DNA from: Callorhinus ursinus
Taxonomy: Eukaryota > Chordata > Mammalia > Carnivora > Otariidae
Direction: 5' to 3'
Assembly (NCBI RefSeq): GCF_003265705.1
Contig: NW_020312785.1
Coordinates: forward strand, 21,526,169 to 21,590,168
DNA length: 64,000 nt
The notes under the pieces were generated by a model, which was not told where the DNA came from, made no database searches, and worked only from the letters and a program-made list of their open reading frames with translations. The position numbers were made by a program, and so were the translations under genes. Shown piece after piece: positions 1-10,869 of this stretch; within the stretch, counting starts at the first letter, position 1, and each line of letters opens with the position of its first letter.

Positions 1-87
1 CAGCTCGCATCTTATCTAAATGTTACTACAGACTTAAACTCCCTGATGCATATTGCTGAACAAGCACTTACTAAATACTTAATTACA

Positions 88-294
88 GGGCGCCTGGGTG
101 GCTCAGTTGGTTAAGTGACTGCCTTCGGCTCAGGTCATGATCCTGGAGTCCAAGGATCGAGTCCCACATCAGGCTCCCTGCTCGGCAGGGAGTCTGCTCC
201 TCCCTCTGACCCTCTGCCCTCTCATGCTCTCTCTCTCTCTCATTCTCTCTCTCAAATAAATAAATAAATAAATAAATAAAATCTTAAAAAAAAT
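88..294 (+). mobile_element. SINEC (Can-SINE, tRNA-derived), full length
   Basis: This is a complete carnivore SINE. It opens with a tRNA-like head holding an A-box-like TGGCTCAGTTGGTTAAG and a B-box-like GATCGAGTCCC. A CT-rich stretch follows, then (AAAT)n and AATCTTAAAAAAA. A perfect 15-bp target-site duplication, AAATACTTAATTACA, flanks it at 73-87 and 295-309. Transcription would come from the internal RNA polymerase III promoter, and mobilisation depends on L1 proteins. The intact duplication and low decay suggest a fairly recent insertion. Confidence 0.96.
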
Positions 295-705
295 AAATAC
301 TTAATTACAAGCTAAAATTAGTCCTTGGCCATAGGGACTGATCAAAGATGAGTAACAGTTTATCCATCTCTCAAAACCTAGATTTGATGAAGAAGAAAGA
401 CATATAAACTCATATCACATAATGTGAAATATATTTAAGATGTGGTAGTTATACAAAGAAGGAAAACTGACTTGTGAGTTGGGGGTGGACTGGAAAAGGA
501 ACTGGAAAAGCTTCCCAGAGGAGATGAAATGTGATCAGGAATGAGAAAGTTGAGTCAGATTTAACTGCAAATCAAGGAAACAATAACTCAGACAGAATAG
601 GTTTCCAAAACCTTATTGCGTATCCATTTATGTTTAATATGTAACGATAGTTTAATGCTTGAAGATATGACATAATTGCATGGCCAGAAACCCAAGGATC
701 TAGAT

Positions 706-924
706 CAGGATCATCAAACAACTCACTGCTAAATCTTATTCGTGGCATGGTTTTGATAAATAAAGTTATTGGAACACAGCCATATCCACTGTGTCATAAG
801 CATATTGTTTATAACTGCTTTCACGCAACAGCTGACTTCTGCAGTGGCAGCAGAGACAAATGGTCTATAAAAGATAAAAATATTTATTATTTGTCCCTTT
901 ATAGAAAAAGTTTGCTGAATCCTG
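706..924 (-). mobile_element. Non-autonomous hAT-Charlie-like DNA transposon fossil
   Basis: The ends form imperfect terminal inverted repeats: CAGGATCATCAAAC on the left and GTTTGCTGAATCCTG on the right. The interior holds recognisable blocks of a common placental MITE, for example TTGGAACACAGCC and GAAAAAGTTTGCTGA. No 8-bp target duplication is clear, as expected for an element this old. Two opposed 72-73 codon frames inside it have no coding meaning. I do not assign the exact subfamily. Confidence 0.75.
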
Positions 925-970
925 ATGTCGACCTCAGATGTTTGCACAGGTATAAAACAATGATCTGATC

Positions 971-1662
971 ATTTCAAAAATAAATTAACATGTAGGATGC
1001 CAAACCTTCCCAAAGTTCCTGGCTGCAACTACAAAGCAAAACAAGTTGGAAGGTTAAGGGTGAATAAACACACTACCATCAAGGGATAAGTTTAATAAAC
1101 TAGTTTAACATCTTGAAAGAAACAACCATCATTGTATCCTATAAAAAAATATCAAATGTCCCAGATGTTACCTTCCTCACTTTTACGTACCAGGCAATTG
1201 GCATGTTAGACGTTAGAGACTGCCAAAATGGTAAACGTGGACCTTTTCCCCTTGTTAGAAGACCTATAAAACAGAAACAGAAATAGAGAAAAGGAAGTGA
1301 TCTGTAAAATATGTGTTTCCATTTAGTACTCCTTTTTTTCCCCTTAAAGTATCTGGTTTAGGGTTTAGTACCTTTGACCTGGATCAGTCCTTACCTTTTC
1401 CCAATATTCCGACGCATTGATGCACTTGACAAGATCAATACAACTTGAACAGAGGAGGGAGAATCAAGGAACTTATGTACCCAAAATAAGTTGATCAGCC
1501 CAAAAACATAAGAACAAATTCAGAGCACCCAGACATCAGTCAAATAGGAAAATTCTGTTCCTTTGTAATAACAATATAAATACATCTTTACTCCCTGTCC
1601 CTGTCAGGTGACAAGATACAAACCAGAAATGTTTGGTTCTCTGTCTCTAGTGCAGGTTGGTT
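971..1662. other. Unassigned AT-rich interval
   Basis: I see no repeat family, exon or RNA gene here; the longest open stretches are short and stop-ridden. Confidence 0.6.
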
Positions 1663-1742
1663 CTGATCAACTCTTAATAAACTGGATCATTGATCACCTG
1701 ATCAACTGTTAATGGGCTGGTGATCATTAGTGATCACCAGCC
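1663..1742. repeat. Diverged tandem duplication with 12-bp perfect hairpin
   Basis: Two adjacent units both start CTGATCAACT and end TGATCAC: about 1663-1697 and 1698-1737. The second unit runs into a perfect 12-bp stem, GGCTGGTGATCA at 1715-1726 and its reverse complement at 1731-1742, around a 4-nt loop TTAG. The stretch contains six GATCA-type motifs. It is not part of a repeat family I recognise. Confidence 0.8.
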
Positions 1743-1863
1743 AATCAGAAGGATTTGTTATTATAATGATAAATAGGTTAGAGTTGTGGAGAGAATATTG
1801 GATTGAGAAGCAAGGATGTTAACATTTACTGAGTTTTATCTTAAGAGTCATCTAGGTTAACCT

Positions 1864-1867
<4 letters not shown>

Positions 1868-1893
<26 letters not shown>
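1868..1893. repeat. Poly(T) tract, 26 nt
   Basis: This is an uninterrupted run of T. It may be the tail of an old minus-strand retroelement, but the sequence to its right (GTGGAGGAAAACCAGG) is not a family I recognise and no target duplication is visible. Confidence 0.85.
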
Positions 1894-1894
<1 letters not shown>

Positions 1895-2551
1895 TGGAGG
1901 AAAACCAGGTCCGGATGATCCAGATACTAGTCTAGGCCCAATCTACTGAGGGACCTTAGAGATGAATTCTCAACTTTTCATGTAAAACTGCTTTTTTCAT
2001 GTAAAACTCACATGAATCAAATAATCATGAGAAAAACCTCTGCATTGCAGGATGCTAACAGCCCACATCTTAAACAAACAAACCCCACTAGTTTTAAGAA
2101 GGGTCTTTCTGATTTTTAGATTAAGGGTTCAGGATATAACCTTTCAGATCTGGACTACTTTGTAATGTACAAACGTTGCTTTGCATCTTTGCATTCTGTC
2201 TTTTTTTTTTTTTTTCCATTTTAATAGACAAGAGCAGGGGAAGCAAGTCTTTAAAACAGACATGTCTGAGTCCAAATTGGAAAGTTTCACAACTTACCAA
2301 TTCTGTATCTTGGGTAAGATAAAATTTTCAAACTCTATGAGCCTCAAATTCTTCACTGGATAAGTAGCAATCTTAATGCCTACATTTGGGCATTGTTTTG
2401 AGGGTTATGATAAAGTATCTACAGACAAGCACCATATTCAGCACATAATAAATGCTGGAGAGATGGTAACTCACCATGTGTATTTTCTGTTTTTCCTTGC
2501 CTTCTTTGGCTGCATTTCTCCTTTGACATTGACTTTTAAAAACATCTCATC

Positions 2552-2650
2552 TTTCTTCTCTCTCCCTCTGCCCCTTCTGCTCATGCTCTCTTTCTCTCTC
2601 ATAAATAAATAAATAAATAAGTAAGTAAACAAACAAATCAATCTTTTAAA
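2552..2650 (+). mobile_element. SINEC 3'-end fragment
   Basis: Only the CT-rich body (CTCCCTCTGCCCC, TGCTCATGCTCTCTTTCTC) and the (AAAT)n/(AAAC)n tail are present; the tRNA-like head is missing. Similar flanks, TTTTAAAAACATCTCA near 2535 and TTTTAAAAAAATCTCA near 2644, look like a diverged target duplication. That suggests a 5'-truncated insertion, not a later deletion. Confidence 0.75.
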
Positions 2651-2653
2651 AAA

Positions 2654-4005
2654 ATCTCACATTTCTATGTTTGCACCACTTTATATAAAGTTACTACAAA
2701 TTTGGTAAAACTCATTTTTAAAGTTTTGATTTATAGAGTAGGAATAATGGTCAATGTTTATAAGGAACTTGGCAATATAATTTGCTCTACTTTGACTATA
2801 TTTGCATCTGCATGTGGCTTTGAAGTTAGCTGTTTTGACTGAAGTGATCAGTTTAGTGTTTAAAAAAGTTAACTTGATTTTCTTTTTTTCATTTTGAGGA
2901 ATTTCCTTAATTCCTTATCTGTATTGAAGAAATTGACCAGTTTTGTCATAATGCAGACACAGCTCTAAGAATGGCATTTTACATTATTGATTGTATGCGA
3001 AAAATGTTCTCTCTGTATCCGGTATGTTTCTAGGTCCGTCCTTGCCTCCAGTAGTTGCTGTGTGCTTAGGTATGTAGAATCATTTCAGTATTGGCCCAAG
3101 TACATCATGGGGTAATTAGAGAAATAAATCTATTCTCCCTCACTCATTGTGTGTATTTAAGAGCCAAATGGAATTTTTTTTTTTTGTAATCACCTAATGG
3201 TTTGAGATTATTCACACCACTGCTTATTTCCTAATTCCAACTGTTGACCCATGTGTCTTACTCTCTGTTTCTAATATATCTGACCAGAAAGGAGAATCAA
3301 GGCAATATTTGTAAAAAATTAATTAATTTGAAAAATGAAATTTCAAGTTTAAAAAACAATCAGATAAACTCTTTTCTTGCTTATTAATATTTCTAAATGT
3401 ATGGAGAGTTACTCAGTATTTTCAAGGCAGGAGTAAGAAGCAAAAATTCACTCTAATGCCAACAACCCAAAAGAAACTCTATGTTTAGACAAATAATTTA
3501 CCTCCATAGTATATTGAACTAAGATTCTACCAAATGTCCCATCTCCATTTTGCCAGGGCAGCTCATCCACCTATGCTGTATGCACTATACTACTGCTTAG
3601 CATAAGCAGAACTAGTGAATGCAAAAATCGATTATCAAGTGATGTCTTTTTCTTGCCATGAATCCCTCTCCTCTTTTTATCCTGATCTGAATTAAATTAG
3701 ATGATTTCCAATGAAGACTAGAGGCTAGATCCCCATTACTTTCCTGTCAGAAGATAGAATTAAATCTGAGATGCCAAATTCTAGATTTTTTTTTGGCTCT
3801 ATCTTGATTTCTCTTATGTAATTCTCTCTGTCTCTGTATCTCTCTTTTTATTCTGGATCTACCCTACAGTTAGTGTTACCAGTGGAATATTTTGGCCTTC
3901 TTTTGTTTTATAGAAGATCAACTCCAAGTGCACTAAATTTTTTCTAGCTTCTTCAGGATTCTGGGAGATAATAATATACTTATTATACCATAATGCCATC
4001 CTGAT
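2654..4005. other. Unassigned interval around the first exon candidate
   Basis: Apart from 2930-3021 I recognise nothing. T runs at 3173-3185 and 3787-3794 and a CT-rich stretch near 3820-3850 are the only low-complexity parts. Confidence 0.6.
2930..3021 (+). other. Weak candidate exon (30 complete codons, splice-like edges)
   Basis: A pyrimidine-rich run ends in TTGAAG (acceptor-like), and the stretch is followed by G|GTATGT, a good donor match. One frame is open across it, giving a mixed, protein-like composition (central part ADTALRMAFYIIDCMRKMF); the other two + frames stop. It ends on a codon boundary, so it would be in phase with the candidate at 4117. I recognise no family. Chance frames of this length are common in AT-rich DNA, so this is a lead only. 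Confidence 0.2.
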
Positions 4006-4061
4006 TGTGTGCGTGCATGCGTGCGCGCGCGCGCGTGTGTGTGTGTGTGTGTGTGTGTGTG
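4006..4061. repeat. (TG)n/(CG)n microsatellite, Z-DNA-prone
   Basis: These 56 bases alternate strictly between pyrimidine and purine: TG and CA steps, a core of consecutive CG dinucleotides, then (TG)n. Alternating CG next to TG is the classic Z-DNA-forming composition. The core is also a small CpG cluster in otherwise CpG-poor DNA. Confidence 0.95.
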
Positions 4062-4116
4062 ATATGCCTTTCTAAAGAAGGAGAAGACTAAATGATCAAT
4101 AATTTTATTTCTATAG

Positions 4117-4243
4117 ATGACTTTTGATGACTGCCAATATCATCAGAATCAAAGTGGTTTACCAGGAAGGATCAGTCTGAAAAACATTGACTCCAAGCCT
4201 GGGAGTGAAAATGGGGAGGAAATTGTTAGTGACTTTGTTATGT
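4117..4243 (+). other. Weak candidate exon (open frame after a good splice acceptor)
   Basis: A pyrimidine-rich run ends in TTTCTATAG exactly before an ATG-started frame that stays open for 67 codons to 4320. GTATGT donor-like hexamers lie at 4244 and 4250. The start is in phase 0, matching the end of the candidate at 2930-3021. The product part (for example GRISLKNIDSKPGSENGEE) has a protein-like composition but matches no family I know. It lies 55 bp after a microsatellite. Chance is the leading explanation. Confidence 0.2.
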
Positions 4244-4320
4244 GTATGTGTATGTTTTCACATGCCAGGCAAAAATCTCAGAAAAATCTCAGGGGAATGA
4301 AAAATTATGTCCAGGTTTAA

Positions 4321-5261
4321 AGTCTTGTTTTTAAAAGGTAAACAACACAAAGAAATTTCAGAAAATGGTCATAAGGTATGACAATGGAACCAGTGAATTT
4401 GTATATAAACTCTCTTTGTGTTTAGTATGATTTGGCAGCAAGAGAGGATGAAGATCTACATGTATAAGAAAAACAGAGCGTGCAAAATATCCTGTATTTG
4501 GAAACACACACTTACGAAGAGTGACACAATTATTTATCAAAGGGAACACAGATTAAATGTCATGGAAACTACCCTAATTTTGTAAAGTGGGTATTTGACA
4601 CATGCCCTATGGGTCACTGGAAACTAGATATATTGACAAATTAGAAAGTCCGTTACAGATAATAAATGATTCAAGGTGAGGATGACAATTTTTAAGTACC
4701 TAGATACTTGCCATAACTATTTGTGCTAACCTCCAAATACCTGTAATTTAAAGATTATGAGACACTTTTCAATGAAATTAAATTATTTCAATCGGTTAGA
4801 TCTGTTATTTATCCACAATGAGTAGATTTTTCTTATCTTGATGCTAGGTTACCTGGTTTATGATCCGTTAAAATAATGTGTGTATTGAAGATTGTAGGCT
4901 GTCACCCAATTGTTTTCATTATTTATGACATGTCATTTGCCTCAGTTTTAAAATGATAGCACTTTGAAATGTGCCAGGCTTTCCGGCAGAGGGTGTGTTT
5001 TTTTTGTTTATTTTTGTTTATTTTTTTTTTTGGAAACCTATGAACTTTTTATTTCTAACAAATTCATAAAATCAAATAAATCAACAATTTGATTTCTACT
5101 ACTCCAATTCAGTTTAGTTAGGGACCCATGTAAATCAATTTATAATGAGTCAAGCAAGAGATTTTGAAGAAGAAAAAAAAGGAGTCTGGAAAACAAAGAA
5201 AACTATATCCAATAACAGATACTAAGGTGTAAACATGAACTATTATTTTGTTTTTAAGAGT
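4321..5261. other. Unassigned AT-rich interval
   Basis: It holds a T/GTTTA-rich tract (about 4997-5031) that may be the tail of an unrecognised minus-strand insertion. No gene is seen. Confidence 0.6.
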
Positions 5262-5368
5262 CTATCTTTCTCTGCTAGATTGTAAACCCCCTAAGGGCAG
5301 CAAGATCATTTACCCATTTTTTTTTTTTAATGCCAGTTTCTAACACATAGGAGGCATTGAGTAAATGA
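5262..5368 (+). mobile_element. L2 LINE 3'-end fossil
   Basis: It shows the typical L2 3' pattern: TAGATTGTAAACCCCCTAAG, GGGCAGCAAG, then AACACATAGGAGGCATTGAGTAAATGAGT. It is interrupted by an internal T run. Only the terminal untranslated part survives. Confidence 0.65.
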
Positions 5369-7613
5369 GTAAAAGGAAAAGGAGATTTAGAGATAGATAT
5401 TTTGGCCATTGTTAAAAAAATTAATTTTTCCATATAAGACAAAGTGAAGGAGAGTCTTCATAAAACATTTTTTTAAAAACTCCCGTGGTATTAATTTGTG
5501 TCTGACAATTTAATGAATGAGCTCTTTAAAAGCAGGTTTCCCTAAGCTTAGAGGCAAGAAAGTAAGCATCGTTTCAAGTAAAGATGTATTTTCTGTGTAT
5601 GTAATTTATCTTTTCTTTCTTTTTTAAGCTGAAAAAAATCTTTTATTTCAGAATCTTACTTTTCTGAGTCATTTACAATGTTTTTTCAACCAATGTGGGC
5701 AAATAGTGCTGTTATATTAGGAATGCACTAAAAAAAGAGGGGGGTGTTTAATTTCTCTTATCTCTTCCAGACAGACTGTAATTAGAATTACCCAGGGTTT
5801 TACTTAATTTTGCAGGAGTTCTTGTGTACAGGCTTCATATCCTTAGTATAATTAACATTGTATCACTCCCATTAGTGTTTTTAAGCACCTAAATTAGTGC
5901 TGTAATGGTCACAGCTAAAGTTGCCATTAAAGGGCAATTGCTATTTATTATGCTCATAAAGTAGACACATTACTACAGAAAATATACATATATACTAGGG
6001 TTCCATTTAGAAAGCAGGAATAGACAGTGCCATTAGTTATGGTACCCTTGGGCTAAAAGGGCTGTCTCAAACTGATCCTATTCTTATTCTATTCGGTAGG
6101 CAGTGGGGAAATCTAAAAGCAGATGACAAATCATTGCTTTTTTTTTTTTTAAGCAAACTTTGATTAGCTGAGTTTCCTTATAGACCCATAAAATGTTGGT
6201 GTTAGGACAAACCTACAAGATGATTGAGTCCAGCCCTCTCATTTTACACATGAGGAAATTAAGACAGGAATTCAGGTGTCAATCTCAAGGTTATAGAAGC
6301 ATTTAGTGGACCTAGGATTAGAAGTCAGATCATAGGACTTGCAGTTCTCATGCCATTTCACCAGGCATTACTGAATTTACCATTAGATTTTCTGTTCTTT
6401 TGTTCCTGGCAAATGATTGACACCGCTTTGATTAGGTTTAGTTTCGTTGACTAGCAAGGTGCATTGAGTTTCATTTACATGATACCTTTAGTTGATTTCA
6501 GAGTCAACCATGTCATGTAGGTATTAAAGAGGGTTTAGTTTTACATGTTTGCAGATTACAAGTGGTTTGTTGTTTTATTTCATTTTGTTTTTCAAGATTC
6601 CTTTTATTGGAACCTGTAGAATTATCCTTGATGCCATTGGTCTTTTTATCAAAAAGAGAACTCTACAAAATTTTAGTTTTTATACTAGTCATTTATACAT
6701 TCAGTTTGTTGTTTCTTTTCTGTAGGTTAATTTTCTCTCCCAAACTAGGGTGAGTGGGAGATATTTTATTCAGTTGAATTGTTGGGACTCAACACAAACC
6801 ATTTATAGGAGTAAACAATTATCACTGAAATGAAAATAATTTAGTGGTCTTGCATGATTAATGCCCTACATAAATTCTTTATGAGATTGAATTGAAAGAT
6901 GATGTTATGAATGTATAATAGGAAGTTAACAGAATGTGTCACCTTTTGATTAGTTTCTGAGGAGACAGGCCTTGCAATCAGTGATTTTGTAATGGTCAGG
7001 GGCCTATAAAACTACCATATTTGTTCCCTGTAAATTAAAATTTAGAAGCCTTGATGATATATGTCCTTAGACCACCTGGGGAAAAATGCCTGAAAGAGGA
7101 GATTACTTAATATATTTTTTTCCAGTAGATTTCAGCTGTAAATGTGAGTTGTATTTTTCTCTTTCATGTCATCATCACTTCAGGAAGCCTAACAGCAATT
7201 ATAAATTTCTCTTTTATAATTATTTATATTTGGGAAGAAAAACTTTTAAAAAGTGCTATATTGCATGTAAATTCTGAAAAAAGTCAGACTAATATAGATA
7301 TATACTTAAATAACTATAAATATTTTCTGAAAAGGGGCACAGAATGGAATATAGAATCTGTCATGAAAATAAAAAATATATATCATAGATGCAAAGGATC
7401 TCATAGAACATCTTACCCAACTTTTACTTGTAGAGGAGGCACTAAAATTCCAAAAAAAGGAAGTACAAGAAGTATTTTAAGATGATATAGTTCATTAGTT
7501 GCCACATTAGGAGTAATGTCTGAGTATATTTTTTCCATTTTATCTTGAGGAGTTCTAATTTATTTTTTTTCCATCCTCTTCTTCTTAGTGACACAAACCA
7601 GGCATTCTTCATA
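5369..7613. other. Unassigned interval, mostly without young repeats
   Basis: Apart from the MIR-like fossil at 6190-6365 I recognise no repeat. Homeodomain-like TAATTA/ATTAG motifs cluster at 5770-5960. Frames of 63-113 codons at 6562-7485 are AT-rich with no recognisable domain, and I treat them as chance. Confidence 0.5.
6190..6365 (-). mobile_element. MIR-like ancient SINE fossil
   Basis: The core reads CATTTTACACATGAGGAAATTAAGAC, the reverse-strand MIR signature, here split by divergence. TCTCAAGGTTATAGAAGC and GGATTAGAAGTCAG follow in the expected order. It predates the placental radiation. Confidence 0.6.
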
Positions 7614-8475
7614 TTCACTCGTTAAATAAATACATGCTTTTTGAGTACCTACTATATGCCAGATACCACTGTTCTAGGCATTGGAAGAAAAGGAATAAAT
7701 AAATGAGATTAGAATACCCACAATGCTGACATTTACATTTGGGAGGTAGAGATGGGGATGATTTATTAAAAAGTAAAATATATGGCATATTATATAATGA
7801 TAAATATTACTTAGAAAATACAGCAGAAAAGAGAGATGGATGGGTATTATAATTTTAAATAAGAGAGGGAAGAATTCACCAAGCCTTTAGTGAAGACAGA
7901 TAGTGAGGGAACAACACAGTTATCTTCAGAAGAGCATTTCCAGCAGAAGGAATCCAGTCTTTATGCAAGAGTGTGCCTGCTCAGTTTGGGAAATACTCTG
8001 TCTATTGAAAAGGAGTGAGAAAGAGAGAGGTGAGAGATGAAATGGGGGTGTGGAGAGCAGAATTTTAAAGCCTCCTAAACAACACAAAGGACCTTAGCTT
8101 TTACTTCGAATGGGATAGGAATTATTAACATATTTATTCTTAACTCATCCAACAAATATTTGGTGATTTCCTACTAGGTCCCAGGTATTGTTCAGATCAC
8201 TGGAAATATATTTGTAAACTCAAGACTTCAGCTTTGGTTCTCAGATAAATGGGGTACCATTGGAGAGTTCTGAGCAAAGGAATCACCTAATATATTTACC
8301 TTTGACAGAAGCCTCGTGGGTGATGCTGTGCACGGGGTTGATTATGGGACAGGTTAGCAGGGGATCACATTTTGAAGCAATTGCAATAACCTAGCATGGT
8401 AGAAGCTTGGACCAGATAGGGGAATTGAAGGGAATTGAAAGGGTTCAGACACTGAATATTTTGAATATAGAGATA
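7614..8475 (-). mobile_element. L2 LINE 3' region, with a second L2 end inside
   Basis: Read on the minus strand this is L2 3' sequence. On + it begins with the inverted L2 end (GAGTACCTACTATATGCCAG, CACTGTTCTAGGCATTGG) and continues through blocks such as AAGAGCATTTCCAGCAGAAGG, AGGACCTTAGCTTTTACTTC and GAAGCAATTGCAATAACCTAG. At about 8140-8235 a second inverted L2 end (CAACAAATATTTGGTGATTT) interrupts it, so one L2 was inserted into another or the locus was rearranged. No coding frame survives. Confidence 0.75.
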
Positions 8476-9959
8476 ATAGATTCTTCTGATGATTACCTGG
8501 CAGACATTCTATTATCTAGATTTCTCTCATGCCACATTTGGGCCACGGTTAACTAGAAACACCATTCTAGGGTACTCCTTCTGCCCAAAAATGCACCACC
8601 CACATCTCTATCTTACTTTGCTCATAATGACCACTTCCCTGTGTTATGTCCTGCCTTTTTCTCCACTTTTCCATTATAACTTACTCCATGCTCAACCTCC
8701 ATAGAGTTTGAAAATCTGAAAACATTTTTTTCCTCTCAAGTTACTTGGGTTTTACACATGAAAGTAATCTTTTGTTTGGGTACATGCAAAATCTTATTTT
8801 TAAAAATGAATCTCACTTTGACCTTTTTTCCTTAGGCTTTACCCACCTTGTCTTCAATAAAATGAATGCATAAGCATCAAAGGGTAGAGAGCTTGGGGAA
8901 ATGGTAATTATTAAGACACAAAATATGCAATAGGTATTAATTCAAAAAAATATTGTCCTGCTGCAGGAATAAAGATAGCAGTAGGGCTGGCATATGGTAT
9001 TACTGTAAAGTACCTTCAGTATCCCTCTTTACCTTCATTCCCTTTAAGGACACTACCCTTCCTATCAGAAGAGTCTCCATTAGCCTGGCTTATATTCCCC
9101 ACGTCTATGCTCTACTCTTCCTTCATTATAGAAGTTTGTAAATTCAGTTATGCTAGGATATAAATCATGATTAAAGTGTAAAATTTTATGTCCCAATAGA
9201 ATTTGGCTCTTTGCAGCAAATAAGGTCATGAAATGGGAATTCTGTTAAATACAATATAGGTCGTTTGTTTGTTTCTTGCCTCACCTTGGGCAAAAATAAT
9301 TAGGTATGTAACAAGGGGTTCTTGAACTTGAGACATTATAAAAATGAAGAAAGAATCTATTGAGTATTCTCTAAAATGAAAACTGTATTATTTTTACCAC
9401 TCAATAACTGGACCAAATGCATGTACAGCATACCACAAATATTTTAGAGTAAGCTTCTGATAACATTTTTCGATTCCTTGTCACTAAGGATCCGCAGATA
9501 AGGGACTTTGATCTGGTTTGAATTTCTCTTCTTTTAGATTCAGTGGATGCCTTTTGGTGTCCTCTGCTATTCATTCTTATCCCATTTGAAGCCAAATTCT
9601 TTAAAGGACATAAAAATGTTTTCCCAGTGTATTTTTCAATAGACTAATTTATAATATTTTAAAACATGACATAAAACTTACATCATGAAAAAAGTAAAAC
9701 AGCTGCTTTATATCTTTTCTGATATTCTCCCTGTCTTTTGATTTTTGTTTTGTTTATGCTGTTTTGTTTTTGGTGTCCTAAGCACATGCTTATACTGTCA
9801 CCTGGTAATCTTCAGTGGTTTAATGAAGTTCTTGCATCAGAGCTTTTAGTGCTATTTGTTGGGGGAAAAAAAAACCCCACAAACTTTTGTCTTTTTTTTG
9901 GTTCTTCGAATGCTTATGGTTTATTTTGATAATAAACATTAAAGCTACCACTCACTAAA
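8476..9959. other. Unassigned interval
   Basis: No repeat or gene recognised. Frames of 62-71 codons (8489, 8953, 9401, 9738) have no domain and no splice support. Confidence 0.55.
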
Positions 9960-10165
9960 TGCATAGTAACACTGGAGTTTTACCCTCATTATTATCATTA
10001 ATTCTCCCAACTCCCATGGCAAGTTTGTTATAAGGTCCATTTTACAGATGAGGAAACTGAGGCTCAAAGAAGTTAAATACTTTGCCTAAGGTCATGTATC
10101 TAGTAGGAGTCTGAGCAGGAGTTAGATGCATTCCTCTCCAACACTACAGTCTAAGCTCTTAGCAA
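9960..10165 (-). mobile_element. MIR fossil
   Basis: CATTTTACAGATGAGGAAAC, TGAGGCTCAAAGAAGTTAAATAC and TGCCTAAGGTCATGTATC are in the order expected for an inverted MIR core. An inverted 3' end lies to the left (CATTATTATCATTAATTCTC). Confidence 0.85.
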
Positions 10166-10517
10166 ACAAGGAGTGTGGTTCTTGCTAACACACTGCCTCT
10201 CTTGGCCTCACTTCCACCAGATACTGCTTTGTCTATATGTGGTGTCCTGTCCCACCACCCTCCTCCGCCCAACTCAGCCTTTTATTTTGTTCTCTTCTCA
10301 GCAACAAGTCTCTTTGCCTCAGAGCTGAATGCCAAATTTATCATCTCTTCTTTTTGTGAAAAAGTCATTACTTTTTTAATTAGTTGAAAATAAGTGATCA
10401 GAAAGCAGAACACTGCGACACAGGTTAGCCATGAGGTATCTATCTCCCCAAGAGCCTTGGGAACATTGAGTTCTTTACCTAACATGCTTACTTTTGTAGG
10501 CTGTTGTCTTCCTCAAC

Positions 10518-10868
10518 CTTGGCTGCTATAACAAAATGCCATAAACGGAGTGGCTTATCAACAACAGAAATGTATTTGTTCATAGTTCTGGACTCTAGAA
10601 GTCTGAGATCATGGTGTTAGTTGGCATGGTCCGATTCTGGTGAGAACCCTCTTCTCGGTTGCAAGTCACTGACTTTCCCTGTATCCTCACCAGATGGAAA
10701 AGCTCTCTGGCCTCTTCTTACAAGGGCACTAATCCCATTCACGGGGGCTCATTCTGGTGACCTAATTACCTCCCAAAGGTAATACCAATTCCAAACATCA
10801 TCACATTGGGGATTAGATTTCACCATATGATGTTTTGGGGGAACACAAGTGCTCAGTCCATAATAGTT
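10518..10868 (-). mobile_element. ERVL-MaLR LTR (MST/MLT1 group), solo
   Basis: An inverted MaLR-type solo LTR: GGCTGCTATAACAAAATGCCA, AACAACAGAAATGTATTTG, TACAAGGGCACTAATCCCAT, ATCACATTGGGGATTAGAT and GCTCAGTCCATAATAG. No internal retroviral sequence lies beside it. The exact subfamily needs a consensus alignment. Confidence 0.85.
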
Positions 10869-10869
10869 G

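Noticed and set aside
729..968. Opposed 72- and 73-codon frames
   Set aside because: Both are inside a hAT MITE that never encoded protein.
7144..7485. 113-codon + strand frame
   Set aside because: AT-rich I/K/N/Y composition, no domain, no splice support; fits chance.
10518..10868. Possible endogenous retrovirus
   Set aside because: Only solo MaLR LTR sequence is present; no gag, pol or env-like sequence is found here or near the other LTRs.
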